Source: Clostridiaceae bacterium
Lineage (GTDB): Bacteria; Bacillota; Clostridia; Lachnospirales; Lachnospiraceae
Assembly: GCA_009911305.1 (NCBI GenBank)
Contig: QXXC01000006.1
Coordinates: forward strand, 83,845 to 147,844
Reading direction: 5' to 3'
Length of the DNA: 64,000 bases
The notes beneath the pieces are model-generated. The model did not search any database. It was not told where the DNA came from and saw only the letters and a program-made list of their open reading frames with translations. This document shows positions 1 through 8,875 of the stretch, one piece after another. The translations under genes were made by a program, and so were the position numbers. Each line of letters starts with the position of its first letter. Within the stretch, counting starts at the first letter, position 1.

Positions 1-140
1 GGGGTTGTTCTTATAATGGAAAAAACCAAAAAAGTTAATCCTGGAATTATTTCTGAAATTTTTGACAAACTATTATTTTTTAACATCGTTTTCCTTTCTA
101 ATAATAAAATTTAGTATCAATGCTGCGTATGGCTTTCTTT

Positions 141-1055
141 TTACGAACGAATATAGATAACCGGTATCTCCCCTGGCAGATAATGAAAGTAATAAACCTG
201 TTTATTATCCGCGATTTCGATCCCAGGCGAGCACCACACCTCAAGGGAACCTGTAGAATCGCTAAGCACCCCGCAAGCATATCCCTCCTGCGAAGACAGA
301 AAATTGGGATATTCGCGCAAGAAGTCCTGATACGGAAGTTCTGAATGAAATTCCAAGGCTCCAATTTCCCCATTAACTGCCCCATAGCATTCCTCAACTT
401 GAAATCGCAGATTGGTCTCCATTTCTGCAATTGATGCATACTCCCTGAATTCCGGATATTCCCGAATAATCCGTCTCATTTCCTGCCTGTGAATCTGTTT
501 AAATTCCTCTGAATAAACCGTAATATTTTCCAATAACCACAATGCATCCGGGCCTGTCCTTGACAGTTTTATCTGAATAGCATAATCCTTATTGCCGCCG
601 TTCCACTGGATACGGTTTCCCTCACATTTGACTGGATTTTCCCAATATGTAAGAAATTCTTTCCATTCAGAGTGTAGAATATCAGAGATTTCCGAAGTCA
701 AAAACAAGGCGATAATATCATTTGACTGTTTTTGTACCTGTAAATATACTCCGTCCGATACAATTTCCTTATCTCCGGGCATATACATGATACTTAATGC
801 TGATAAGGAAACTTTATCTAAACTCTGCAATGTGATAAAGCACTTGTCATTCTCATCATGTTCCAGAGTAATAATCTGTCTATTATCATTTTGAAATGTT
901 ATAATTCCAGAATTCCAGTAAATATCATTTTGAGATGTATAACTTTCAATTTGAAACTGAGTTGCAGGAAATAAGTTGTTAGAGGCAGTTTTTTTATCAC
1001 ACGAGCACATCAATAATAACGAACATAGCAGTACAAATATCAGCTTCTCTGGCAT
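141..1055 (-). CDS. Predicted lipoprotein of unknown function
   Basis: A 304-residue protein. I chose the ATG at 1055 because a GGGAG ribosome site lies 6-7 bases upstream; an in-frame ATG at 1097 has no such site. Residues 1-19 form a lipoprotein signal peptide (MPEK, a run of Leu/Ile/Val, then MCSC with the lipidated Cys at about 19), so the mature protein should be tethered to the outer face of the membrane. The rest is soluble, rich in Glu, Asn and Tyr, with no motif or family I recognise. It stands alone: a decayed region lies upstream and the window edge downstream. Function unknown. Confidence 0.75.
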   Translation of the reverse strand: MPEKLIFVLLCSLLLMCSCDKKTASNNLFPATQFQIESYTSQNDIYWNSGIITFQNDNRQIITLEHDENDKCFITLQSLDKVSLSALSIMYMPGDKEIVSDGVYLQVQKQSNDIIALFLTSEISDILHSEWKEFLTYWENPVKCEGNRIQWNGGNKDYAIQIKLSRTGPDALWLLENITVYSEEFKQIHRQEMRRIIREYPEFREYASIAEMETNLRFQVEECYGAVNGEIGALEFHSELPYQDFLREYPNFLSSQEGYACGVLSDSTGSLEVWCSPGIEIADNKQVYYFHYLPGEIPVIYIRS

Positions 1056-1301
1056 TTGAATCTCCCAACTATTTTGACTTGTTTTAAGTATTTTCAACTT
1101 TATTATATCCCGTCTACGTAATTCAATATTTTTCTACATTTTATTGAACTTTCTCTGAATTTATCTTCTTTAAATTAGATTATCTTGAATCATTATAAGA
1201 ATTCCCCGCAGCAACCCACAGAGTAACAGCCCATGCCTAACTACATTCGGCTTTGACTTGTTACGCTGTAAACAGCGGGGAATGTATCCACTTGTGATCG
1301 A

Positions 1302-1690
1302 TCAGCCAAATGGATGCTTATTTGGATTTTTGGGATCGATCAGGCAATGAATATTAGAGCCATTTCCAATCGTAAACCAAGAATTATTTAATCCTAAATC
1401 ATCGCTATTTTGGCATTGTACTTTATATACTGATTTCCAATATGCTCTGTTATATAAACCACATGCGGCATGTTTTTCACCATTGTAGTGTTTATATTCA
1501 TACATAAAATCAGAATTCATAGCAAAATCAGAGGCTGGGCATGGAATTATTGTAGGTCCCCATTCTTCTATTTCTGTTAGACTTGTCATACCAGCCTTTC
1601 CACAATTATAACAAATAGCTCTTGACTGAACTGGTGATTCTATTTCATATATTTTTTTAAGACCATAGGTATCATTTTCATTTTCGGTGA
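1302..1690 (-). pseudogene. Frameshifted fragment with a CxxC motif
   Basis: The last 95 codons (1302-1589) read as a plausible small protein, but homology-like sequence continues upstream without a start. A frame reading TENENDTYGLKKIYEIESPV (about 1624-1685) joins, after a one-base shift near 1630, a frame reading SRAICYNCGKAGMTSL. CYNC resembles half a zinc-binding site. There is no start codon or ribosome site at the upstream end, where an inverted-repeat element begins. I read this as the decayed 3' part of an unidentified gene rather than an intact 95-residue protein. Confidence 0.4.
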
Positions 1691-1708
1691 GGATGCTTTT
1701 TCGAAAGG

Positions 1709-1759
1709 CAAAGGAAAAAGCGGAGGCGTAGCGGTGCTGCGTTGAGCATTTTTCCTTTG
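1709..1759. repeat. Hairpin with 11-bp arms
   Basis: CAAAGGAAAAA (1709-1719) is exactly complementary to TTTTTCCTTTG (1749-1759), with a 29-base GC-rich loop. It separates the decayed fragment at 1302-1690 from the transposase remnant at 1818-2201. It may be part of a small mobile or extragenic palindromic element. Confidence 0.5.
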
Positions 1760-1817
1760 TGCTATCGGGAAAGCAGACCAGCGAAATATAAGATTATTTA
1801 AATCGAGTTATACTACG

Positions 1818-2201
1818 CTAACAGCATCCTTGTCCAACCATGCCGAAGGATAAAAATAACGTATCCTTCAGAGCACTTGCGCATCGAAATGCAATAGAGA
1901 GCCATGCGTTATAACGGTTGATATATTCCGTGGCGACATCACATTGCATGTTCATACAGATAGAAATATATTTAGCTGAAATCCCGCGTTTGGCCCCTTT
2001 CGCCCCGTATTTACGGTCAAGAATAAATGTTTTGTTCAGTTCGGCAATGCTGTAAAGAAGAACAGGATTATTTTCAAGGAGATTTTGTAAAACTATAAAC
2101 CATTTATGCCGCATATTTAAAGCTGTTTGATGGGGAAAACGCATATTTTTCTGCGGAGCTATCCAAGATTTTACCATAAAGTGTGTCCTAATATAACCCA
2201 T
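1818..2201 (-). pseudogene. IS1595-like transposase remnant
   Basis: A 127-codon reading frame whose middle (ELNKTFILDRKYGAKGAKRG, then ISAKYISICMN) resembles the catalytic core of IS1595-family transposases, where an E-L-D-x-T-F/Y segment is followed by a KRGIS-Y-(V/I)C-(V/I)C block. Intact members are about 300 residues; here the N-terminal zinc-ribbon region and the C-terminal catalytic part are missing, and the first acidic residue of the core appears as Asn (ELN rather than ELD). No ribosome site is obvious. The family assignment rests on pattern memory only. It is flanked by inverted-repeat structures at 1709-1759 and 2234-2371. Confidence 0.5.
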
Positions 2202-2233
2202 TTTAATTAACTTTACATTATTATTACAACGTA

Positions 2234-2371
2234 GCCAGCATCAGATTCTATATCCATAAGGAACCCGTAGAAAACCGCCGGCGCTTAGCGAGGTCTTTTC
2301 GAGCTTAGCGTCCGCTGCGCTTTTCTCCGAGCGGGAGCGGGGTTCCGTTGGATATAGAACCTGATGCTGGC
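2234..2371. repeat. Long imperfect inverted repeat element, 138 bp
   Basis: Arms 2234-2255 and 2350-2371 are 22 bp with one mismatch (GCCAGCATCAG-R-TTCTATATCC). Pairing resumes inward around GGAACCC/GGGGTTCC. The centre carries repeated GCTTAGCG words. It lies just beyond the 3' end of glyA, between it and the transposase remnant. It may be a miniature element; it could also form a hairpin at the end of the glyA transcript, though no T-run follows. Confidence 0.6.
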
Positions 2372-2448
2372 GGCCCTCTCACAATAAAACCACGGCCCGC
2401 CTGTTCGCCTTCCTGCTATCCCTAAACTCCCGTTTCAAAATCCCAACA

Positions 2449-3696
2449 TTACCGATAGATCGGATACTGTTCGCACAGCTTCGTCACCTCTGCGCGTATA
2501 TAATCCGCCTTCTCCTCAAACTCCGTAGCCGCCATCCAGATGCACTCCGCGATCTTCGGCATATCCTTTTCCGTCAGCCCTCTGGATGTAACAGCCGGTG
2601 TCCCAATTCGCACACCAGAAGTCACAAACGGGCTTCTCGGATCATTGGGAACCGTATTCTTATTCAGTGTAATATACACCTCGTCACAGCGGTTCTGCAG
2701 CTCTTTCCCGGAGATATCCATGCCCCTTAAATCCACAAGCATCAAATGGTTGTCCGTCCCGCCTGTCAGGATCGTAAAGCCCCGGGCTTTCAGCGCTTCT
2801 GCCAGCGCCGCCGCGTTTTTCTTCACCTGTTCCTGATATTCCTTAAACTCCGGCTTTAACGCCTCCCCAAAGCAGACCGCCTTGGCGGCGATGATATGCT
2901 CTAACGGCCCGCCCTGGGTTCCGGGGAAGATAGCCTTGTTAAAGTTAAATTTATCCGCCGCTTCTTTATTTGCCAGAATCAGGCCGCCTCTGGGGCCGCG
3001 CAGCGTTTTGTGCGTGGTAGTGGTAACGACATCCGCATACGGAATGGGGCTGGGATGAAGCCCGGCCGCCACCAGCCCGGCGATATGGGCCATATCAACC
3101 ATCAGATACGCGCCCGCCTTGTCAGCAACCTCGCGGAACCGCTTAAAATCAATCTCGCGGGCATACGCGCTCGCGCCTGCTACAATCAGCTTTGGCTTCG
3201 CCTCCAGGGCAATGCGCTCCAGCTCGTCATAATCAATGTATCCCTCGTCGTTCACGCCGTAGGGGACGATATGAAAATAAAGCCCTGAAAAATTAACCGG
3301 ACTCCCGTGCGTTAAGTGGCCGCCGTGATCCAGGTTCATGCCCATCACCGTATCGCCCGGCTTCAGCATGGCCACAAACACAGCCATGTTCGCCTGCGCG
3401 CCGGAATGCGGCTGAACATTGGCATAATCACAGCCAAACAGCTTCTTCGCGCGCTCAATCGCCAGCGTTTCCACCACATCCACGCACTCGCAGCCGCCGT
3501 AATAGCGCTTTCCTGAATAGCCTTCCGCATATTTATTCGTCAAAACCGTACCCATTGCCATCATCACCGGCTCGGATACGATATTTTCTGACGCGATCAG
3601 CTCCAGATTTCTTCTCTGGCGCGCCGCCTCCGCCTCAATTGCCTTCCCTACTTCCGGGTCGCTTTCCGTGATAAAACGCATCACTTCATTTACCAT
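2449..3696 (-). CDS. glyA: Serine hydroxymethyltransferase
   Basis: A 415-residue cytoplasmic PLP enzyme that interconverts serine and glycine using tetrahydrofolate, feeding one-carbon metabolism. The PLP-binding lysine is K230 in the family motif [14 protein letters not shown]; the N-terminal LIASEN block (33-38) and the [15 protein letters not shown] block (54-68) are intact. The length is normal for bacterial GlyA. The start at 3696 has AGGGAG nine bases upstream. It is the last gene of a likely rpiB-fprA-glyA unit on the minus strand, 56 bp after the flavoprotein gene. Confidence 0.97.
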   Translation of the reverse strand: MVNEVMRFITESDPEVGKAIEAEAARQRRNLELIASENIVSEPVMMAMGTVLTNKYAEGYSGKRYYGGCECVDVVETLAIERAKKLFGCDYANVQPHSGAQANMAVFVAMLKPGDTVMGMNLDHGGHLTHGSPVNFSGLYFHIVPYGVNDEGYIDYDELERIALEAKPKLIVAGASAYAREIDFKRFREVADKAGAYLMVDMAHIAGLVAAGLHPSPIPYADVVTTTTHKTLRGPRGGLILANKEAADKFNFNKAIFPGTQGGPLEHIIAAKAVCFGEALKPEFKEYQEQVKKNAAALAEALKARGFTILTGGTDNHLMLVDLRGMDISGKELQNRCDEVYITLNKNTVPNDPRSPFVTSGVRIGTPAVTSRGLTEKDMPKIAECIWMAATEFEEKADYIRAEVTKLCEQYPIYR

Positions 3697-3752
3697 GTCC
3701 GTATTCTCCCTTTTCTGCCGCTGTCATCCGATCGCGGTTATTGTTCACAAAA

Positions 3753-4907
3753 CTACGCCAGCAGCGCTTCCGCCGCCGCCTCAAGCGCCGCAAGATCGCT
3801 TTCTTTCAATGCGCCGCGGATCGTAACCACCGGCTCGATCACTGTAATATCCTTCATCTGATCCAGAATCGCCCTCATGGACTTCGCCGCGGACGGCGCC
3901 CAGGAGCCGTTCTCCAAAAGCGCCACGGTGCGCTTCTGATAATTCTTTCCCAGTAAATGATGCAGGAAATCTTCCATAAACGGCATCATGGAAGCATTAT
4001 AGGACGGCGCTGCCAGAACGATTTTTCCATAGCGGAACGCATCCTCCAGCGCCTCTGCCATATCCTCTCTTGCCAGATCCGAGATTGCCACCTTCGGGCA
4101 GCCCTTTTTCTCCAGAATTTCTGCCATCTTCTTCGCCGCATCCTCTGTGTTCCCGTGGAAGGATGTGTAGGCAATAAACACGCCCTCTGACTCCACGCCG
4201 TAGCTGCTCCAAATCTGGTACTTCTCCAGCACATGCCCGATGCTCTCTTTTAAAATCGGTCCGTGGAGCGGGCAGATCACCTGAATATCCAGCCCGGCTG
4301 CCTTCTTCATAAGCGCCTGCACCTGCGGGCCGTATTTGCCCACAATATTAAAGTAGTATCTCCTTGCCTCGCAGTCCCAGTCCTCATCCGCATCGAGAGC
4401 TCCGAACTTGCCAAAGCCGTCCGCGCTGAACAGAACCTTGTCGCAGCTATCGTAGCTGATCATTACCTCCGGCCAGTGTACCATGGGGGCTGTCACAAAC
4501 GTCAGCTCATGGCGGCCCAGCTTTAACGTATCCCCGTCTTTCACTGTCACCGCGCTGCTCAGCTCCAGGTCAAAATACAGGGAAAGCATCTGGAAGGTCT
4601 TCGTATTTCCCACCAGCTTTATCTCCGGATAGCGCTCTGTAACCGCCTTTACGCTGGAAGCGTGATCCGGCTCCACATGGCTGACCACCAGATAATCCGG
4701 GGTTCTGCCCCCCAGCTCCCTCTCCAGATTCTCAAGGAATTCCGCCGTCTTCCTCTTATCCACTGTATCCATCACTGCAATCTTCTCATCCATAATGACA
4801 TAGGAATTATAAGCAATTCCGTTCGGAATTATGTACTGTCCCTCAAAAAGATCCAAATCCCTGTCATTCACACCAATGTAACGAATGTCTTCTGTAACTG
4901 TAATCAT
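3753..4907 (-). CDS. FprA-type diiron flavoprotein (oxygen/NO reductase)
   Basis: A 384-residue A-type flavoprotein. The start at 4907 (MITVTEDI) follows a GGAGG ribosome site; the open frame continues upstream, but that extension lacks one. Residues 1-240 are a metallo-beta-lactamase-like domain with the diiron ligands visible: HVEPDH (H77, E79, D81, H82), H144, D163 and H215. Residues from about 242 to the end are a flavodoxin domain with an FMN phosphate loop (YTSFHGNTED). In anaerobes these proteins reduce O2 or NO, usually fed by rubredoxin. It sits between rpiB and glyA, so it probably shares the rpiB promoter. The preferred substrate cannot be told from sequence. Confidence 0.92.
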   Translation of the reverse strand: MITVTEDIRYIGVNDRDLDLFEGQYIIPNGIAYNSYVIMDEKIAVMDTVDKRKTAEFLENLERELGGRTPDYLVVSHVEPDHASSVKAVTERYPEIKLVGNTKTFQMLSLYFDLELSSAVTVKDGDTLKLGRHELTFVTAPMVHWPEVMISYDSCDKVLFSADGFGKFGALDADEDWDCEARRYYFNIVGKYGPQVQALMKKAAGLDIQVICPLHGPILKESIGHVLEKYQIWSSYGVESEGVFIAYTSFHGNTEDAAKKMAEILEKKGCPKVAISDLAREDMAEALEDAFRYGKIVLAAPSYNASMMPFMEDFLHHLLGKNYQKRTVALLENGSWAPSAAKSMRAILDQMKDITVIEPVVTIRGALKESDLAALEAAAEALLA

Positions 4908-5012
4908 GTCGGCACCTCCAAAATATAGATGATACAGGCTCTTAAGCCCTGTCTGAATATACTGCGCACAGTAGCAGCATTTGCCATAACCGTTCACGGA
5001 AATCCAAAACGG

Positions 5013-5456
5013 TTATGATTTACCCTCAATTTCCATGATCTGATCCACACGTCTCTGATGACGGCCGCCCTCAAATTCGGTTTCCAGCCATACCTGTGTA
5101 ATCATCTTTGCCAGCTCGCTGCCCACCACGCGCGCGCCGAAGCAGAGCACATTCGCGTTATTGTGAAGTCTCGACATCCTTGCCGTGTACGGCTCGCTGC
5201 ACACACAGGCCCTGACGCCCTTTACTTTGTTGGCCGCCAGAGAAATTCCCAGTCCTGTCCCGCAGATGGCGATCCCCAGATCCGCCTTGCCTGATACCAC
5301 GGCGCGTCCCACCTTTTCCCCATAAAGCGGGTAGTCGCAGCTCTGCGTGGAATCGGTTCCCAGATTCACCACCTCATGCCCCAGCTCCCGCACATAATCA
5401 GCAATGATTTCTTTCAGCTCCACCGCGGAATGATCGTTTCCGATTGCAACTCTCAT
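5013..5456 (-). CDS. rpiB: Ribose-5-phosphate isomerase B
   Basis: A 147-residue RpiB/LacAB-family protein catalysing ribose-5-phosphate to ribulose-5-phosphate interconversion in the pentose phosphate pathway. The catalytic Cys is C65 in GIAICGTGLGIS; His98 in SRLHNNANVL and the N-terminal GNDHSAVELK phosphate-binding segment match RpiB rather than LacA/LacB. First gene of the minus-strand unit leading to fprA and glyA, behind a consensus promoter at 5522-5550. Confidence 0.94.
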   Translation of the reverse strand: MRVAIGNDHSAVELKEIIADYVRELGHEVVNLGTDSTQSCDYPLYGEKVGRAVVSGKADLGIAICGTGLGISLAANKVKGVRACVCSEPYTARMSRLHNNANVLCFGARVVGSELAKMITQVWLETEFEGGRHQRRVDQIMEIEGKS

Positions 5457-5521
5457 GGTAATCTCCTCTTTTTCTGCTCCGGGGAAACAGGCGTCTCCCC
5501 GGCTATATTGATCCAGAGTCC

Positions 5522-5550
5522 ATTGTAGTGGAGATGTCTTTTTCTGTCAA
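5522..5550 (-). promoter_or_regulatory. Sigma-A promoter for rpiB
   Basis: On the minus strand, -35 TTGACA (5545-5550), a 17-base spacer and -10 TACAAT (5522-5527). Only one base differs from consensus, and the position fits transcription of rpiB starting near 5515. A hairpin with CCGGGGA/TCTCCCCGG arms lies in the leader (about 5480-5503). Confidence 0.85.
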
Positions 5551-5670
5551 GTTATTGTGGGATTTTTCGCAGGGTAAACGCAAGCTTTTTAATGAAGCAG
5601 ATGTTTCAAACACGTGCTAATGCAAAGATATCAAATCATGCGTTTACCGTGCAGAGGTTTGAAAGCCTGG

Positions 5671-5699
5671 TTGCCAATTCTGCGAAGCTCTGTTATAAT
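5671..5699 (+). promoter_or_regulatory. Sigma-A promoter for the holin-like toxin
   Basis: -35 TTGCCA (5671-5676), 17-base spacer, -10 TATAAT (5694-5699). Transcription would start near 5706, leaving a leader of about 85 nt before the toxin ATG at 5791, as in other type I toxin mRNAs. Confidence 0.8.
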
Positions 5700-5790
5700 T
5701 CCCTCATGGAAGAGTACCCATGACAGGGTGGCAGCCTCCCGAGCCAATGAAACCGGCTTGCCGGAATACATAGGAAGGGAGGTGGCGCTT

Positions 5791-5916
5791 ATGACGGCTT
5801 ATGAGATCATCTCGATCTTCATAGAGATATTGGCTCTGCTGATGTCCTTTGGCAGCTTGATTGTGGCGTTGCTTGCCTTTCTCGACAGAGATAGGAAGAA
5901 CAGGCGAAAAAAATAA
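5791..5916 (+). CDS. Holin-like small membrane toxin (type I toxin-antitoxin)
   Basis: A 41-residue protein: one hydrophobic helix (about residues 5-31, IISIFIEILALLMSFGSLIV...) followed by a very basic tail (DRDRKNRRKK). This matches the putative holin-like toxin family common in Firmicutes and related in form to TxpA/BsrG toxins, which depolarise the cell's own membrane. The ATG at 5791 has GGGAGG eight bases upstream; reading further upstream adds only unlikely sequence. It has its own promoter (5671-5699) and a downstream terminator (5980-6010). An antisense promoter faces it from 6045, so the antitoxin is probably an RNA. Family assignment by pattern recognition. Confidence 0.8.
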   Translation: MTAYEIISIFIEILALLMSFGSLIVALLAFLDRDRKNRRKK

Positions 5917-6010
5917 TGCCCCTCCTGTCTGATCCACAGGAGAGGCGCCTCTCATTGAGAGGTAGGTAATCTCGCTTGGGAGCATCCGCTTTGGAGTGGG
6001 TGCTCTTTCT
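5907..6010 (-). ncRNA. Predicted antisense RNA antitoxin of the holin-like toxin
   Basis: A minus-strand promoter at 6017-6045 points toward the toxin gene. Transcription from near 6010 would meet a hairpin (CTCCTGT/ACAGGAG, 5922-5942) followed on the minus strand by seven Ts (5913-5907), a plausible terminator. The RNA of about 100 nt would be complementary to the 3' end of the toxin mRNA, overlapping its last codons. This is the arrangement of TxpA-RatA. The RNA itself is inferred. Confidence 0.65.
5980..6010 (+). terminator. Terminator of the toxin mRNA
   Basis: Stem GAGCATCC (5980-5987) with GGGTGCTC (5998-6005), followed by CTTTCT. It lies 64 bases after the toxin stop codon. Confidence 0.6.
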
Positions 6011-6016
6011 ACGTTC

Positions 6017-6045
6017 ATTATATACTATGCCTTTGGATTTTGCAA
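6017..6045 (-). promoter_or_regulatory. Sigma-A promoter for the antisense antitoxin RNA
   Basis: On the minus strand: -35 TTGCAA (6040-6045), 17-base spacer, -10 TATAAT (6017-6022). There is no coding sequence for it to drive except antisense across the toxin 3' region. Confidence 0.8.
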
Positions 6046-6111
6046 GTGTTAAAGAAATCTCGCCGGCAGCCCGCAGTTTCCGGGGATTTCGGCTCAACGG
6101 CAATGCAGCCG

Positions 6112-8703
6112 CTACTTACGCGATACTGCCCTGGCCTCAAGCGCCCCGTCCTTCAGCCCAATCTCGATAGTATCTCCGGCCCGGACCCCGTCCGCCAGAA
6201 TCAGCCTCGCCGCCAGCGTCTCCACATGCTTCTGGAGATACCGTTTTAAGGGCCTGGCGCCATACACCGGATCATAGCCGTTTTCCACAATAAAATCCTT
6301 CGCCTCCCCGGTCAGCTCAATCGCCAGCTCCCGGTCTGCCAGCCGCCGGTTGACATCCGCGGTCAAAAGCTCAATAATTCCGCTGATATTTTCCTTTGTC
6401 AGAGGCTTAAACAGGATCGTCTCATCCAGGCGGTTCAAAAATTCCGGACGGAAATGGGCCCTCAAATCCTGCATCACAGCCGATACCGCCTCCCCTTTGA
6501 TCCTGCCCTGCTCATCAATCCCTTCTAACAGATACTGTGAGCCGATATTGGAGGTCATAATCAGGATCGTATTCTTAAAATCCACGGTTTTCCCTGTGGA
6601 ATCCGTGATCCGGCCGTCATCCAGCACCTGCAGGAGCACGTTAAATACATCCGGGTGCGCCTTCTCCACCTCGTCGAACAGAACCACAGAATACGGTTTT
6701 CTGCGCACTGCCTCTGTGAGCTGCCCGCCCTCGTCATAGCCCACATATCCCGGAGGAGCTCCGATCAGGCGGGATACGGAGTGCTTCTCCATATATTCGC
6801 TCATATCGATACGCACAATATTGTTCTCATCGTCAAACAGGCTTTCCGCCAGCGCCTTGGCCAGTTCCGTTTTTCCCACGCCGGTAGGCCCTAAAAACAG
6901 GAATGAGCCGATCGGCTTCGACGGATCCTTAATCCCCGCTTTGGAGCGGATAATCGCCTCTGTCACCTTCTCCACGCCCTCATCCTGGCCGATCACGCGC
7001 CGGTGGAGCAGCTCATCCATATGAAGCGTCTTGCTCCGCTCGCTCTCAGTCAGCTTCGCCACCGGGATTCCGGTCCACTTGGAAATGATGCGCGCGATTT
7101 CATCCTCTGTCACACTCTCGTGAACCAGGCTTAAATCCTGGCTCTTTATCCTTTCCTCCTCCTCGGCAAGCTGGCGTCTCAGCTCCGGAAGCCTGCCGTA
7201 TTGCAGCTCTGCCGCCCTGTTCAAATCATACGCCTGCTGCGCCGCCTGGATCTCGCCACCCACATGCTCAATCTCCTCGCGCAGCTTTGACAGGCGTTCC
7301 ACAGACGTCTTCTCATTTTCCCACTGGGCCTTCTGGGAAGCAAACTGATCTTTCAGCTCCGCCAGCTCCTTCTGCAGATCCGCCAGGCGATCCTGGCTTA
7401 ACCGATCCGTCTCCTTTTTAAGGGCCGCCTCCTCGATCTCAAGCTGCATGATCCGCCTTGAGAGCTCATCCAGCTCCGCAGGCATGGAATCCATCTCTGT
7501 CTTAATCATGGCGCAGGCCTCATCCACGAGATCAATCGCCTTATCCGGCAGGAAGCGGTCCGAGATATAGCGATCCGAAAGAACCGCTGCCGACACCAGC
7601 GCAGAGTCCGTGATCTTCACACTGTGGTACACCTCATACCGATCCTTCAGGCCCCGGAGGATAGACACAGTGTCCTCAACCGTCGGCTCATCCACACGCA
7701 CCGGCTGGAAGCGCCGCTCCAGGGCCGCGTCCTTTTCAATATACTTCCGGTACTCATCCAGGGTTGTCGCGCCGATACAGTGGAGCTCGCCCCTGGCCAG
7801 CATGGGCTTTAACATATTTCCGGCGTCCATGGAGCCTTCCGTCTTCCCGGCCCCGACAATGGTGTGAAGCTCGTCAATGAACAGGATAATCTGCCCGTCG
7901 CTCTTTTTCACCTCATCCAGAACCGCCTTTAAGCGCTCCTCAAACTCGCCCCGGTACTTGGCTCCTGCCATCAGGGCTCCCATATCCAGGGCAAAGAGCC
8001 TCTTATCCTTCAGCCCTTCCGGCACATCGCCGCGGACGATCCGCTGTGCCAGCCCCTCGACCACCGCCGTCTTGCCCACACCCGGCTCACCAATCAGAAC
8101 CGGATTATTTTTCGTCTTTCTCGACAGAATCATAACCACATTGCGGATCTCGCCGTCTCGGCCGATCACCGGATCCAGCTTCTGATCCCTGGCCCGCTCG
8201 ACCAGATCATAGCCGTATTTATTCAGGGTATCATATGTGGCCTCCGGGTTGTCGCTCACCACCCGCTGGTTCCCCCGAACCGTGGAGAGCGCCTGCAAAA
8301 AGCGATCCCGCGTAATACCATAAAGGCGCAGCAGCTCCTTCACTGCCCGGTTCGGGTGCTTCAACATGGCCAGGAACAAGTGCTCCACGGAAACATACTC
8401 GTCCCCCATAGCCTTCGCTTCGTCCTCCGCGTTCACCAGCGCCTTATTCGCATCATTTGAAAAATAAAGCTGTCCGCCGGAAACCTTCGGCAGCTTTTCC
8501 ACTGCCTGCCGCGCCTCCCCCGTAAACTGCTCGCCGGATATCCCCATCTTCGTGATCAGCTTCAAAATCAGGCTGTCCTCCACGCCTAAAAGGCTTAAAA
8601 GAAGGTGCTCCTGATCAATCTGCTGGTTCCCGTATTCATAAGCCAGCTTCTCCGTGCCCTGGACGGCCTCCATTGACTTCTGTGTAAATTTATTGATATT
8701 CAT
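6112..8703 (-). CDS. clpB: Chaperone ClpB (protein disaggregase)
   Basis: An 863-residue Hsp100 ATPase that, with DnaK, pulls proteins out of aggregates in the cytoplasm. Order: Clp N-terminal repeat domain (1-145), AAA+ module 1 with Walker A GEPGVGKT (205-212), a long middle coiled coil (about 405-525, rich in Glu/Lys/Gln) that distinguishes ClpB from ClpA/ClpC, AAA+ module 2 with Walker A GPTGVGKT (about 605), and a D2-small domain. The length is typical. The start at 8703 follows AAAGGAGG. The promoter overlaps a CIRCE-like operator at 8805-8831, so heat-shock control by HrcA is likely. Confidence 0.97.
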   Translation of the reverse strand: MNINKFTQKSMEAVQGTEKLAYEYGNQQIDQEHLLLSLLGVEDSLILKLITKMGISGEQFTGEARQAVEKLPKVSGGQLYFSNDANKALVNAEDEAKAMGDEYVSVEHLFLAMLKHPNRAVKELLRLYGITRDRFLQALSTVRGNQRVVSDNPEATYDTLNKYGYDLVERARDQKLDPVIGRDGEIRNVVMILSRKTKNNPVLIGEPGVGKTAVVEGLAQRIVRGDVPEGLKDKRLFALDMGALMAGAKYRGEFEERLKAVLDEVKKSDGQIILFIDELHTIVGAGKTEGSMDAGNMLKPMLARGELHCIGATTLDEYRKYIEKDAALERRFQPVRVDEPTVEDTVSILRGLKDRYEVYHSVKITDSALVSAAVLSDRYISDRFLPDKAIDLVDEACAMIKTEMDSMPAELDELSRRIMQLEIEEAALKKETDRLSQDRLADLQKELAELKDQFASQKAQWENEKTSVERLSKLREEIEHVGGEIQAAQQAYDLNRAAELQYGRLPELRRQLAEEEERIKSQDLSLVHESVTEDEIARIISKWTGIPVAKLTESERSKTLHMDELLHRRVIGQDEGVEKVTEAIIRSKAGIKDPSKPIGSFLFLGPTGVGKTELAKALAESLFDDENNIVRIDMSEYMEKHSVSRLIGAPPGYVGYDEGGQLTEAVRRKPYSVVLFDEVEKAHPDVFNVLLQVLDDGRITDSTGKTVDFKNTILIMTSNIGSQYLLEGIDEQGRIKGEAVSAVMQDLRAHFRPEFLNRLDETILFKPLTKENISGIIELLTADVNRRLADRELAIELTGEAKDFIVENGYDPVYGARPLKRYLQKHVETLAARLILADGVRAGDTIEIGLKDGALEARAVSRK

Positions 8704-8788
8704 AAATCACTGCCTCCTTTGCAGGCTCACTGTAAACGCGCAGACATGCACTGTCACAGGTAATTTCATGTATCTTTGTTCTATCGGT

Positions 8789-8831
8789 AATATAACACCT
8801 ATTGTTAGCCAAGTCAAGGATTGAGTGCTAA
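8789..8831 (-). promoter_or_regulatory. clpB promoter overlapping a degenerate CIRCE operator
   Basis: Minus-strand -35 TTGACT (8812-8817), 17-base spacer, -10 TATATT (8789-8794). Overlapping it at 8805-8831 is TTAGCCAAG-N9-GAGTGCTAA. The CIRCE consensus bound by HrcA is TTAGCACTC-N9-GAGTGCTAA: the right half is perfect, the left keeps five of nine bases and the spacing is exact. Confidence 0.65.
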
Positions 8832-8875
8832 TTAAATTATAAAATATTTATAAAGATATCGGCTGAAACCGCCTT

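Noticed and set aside
16..114. A 32-codon open frame at the left edge starting MEKTKKVNPG
   Set aside because: No ribosome site, very AT-rich, and too short to judge; it may be chance.
1201..1283. ATTCCCCGC / GCGGGGAAT inverted repeat with a 65-base loop
   Set aside because: Nine-base arms with a long unstructured loop are weak evidence for a functional element.
5614..5790. In-frame upstream extension of the holin-like toxin
   Set aside because: The toxin promoter and its -10 lie inside this stretch, and a strong SD sits just before 5791, so the extension is leader RNA.
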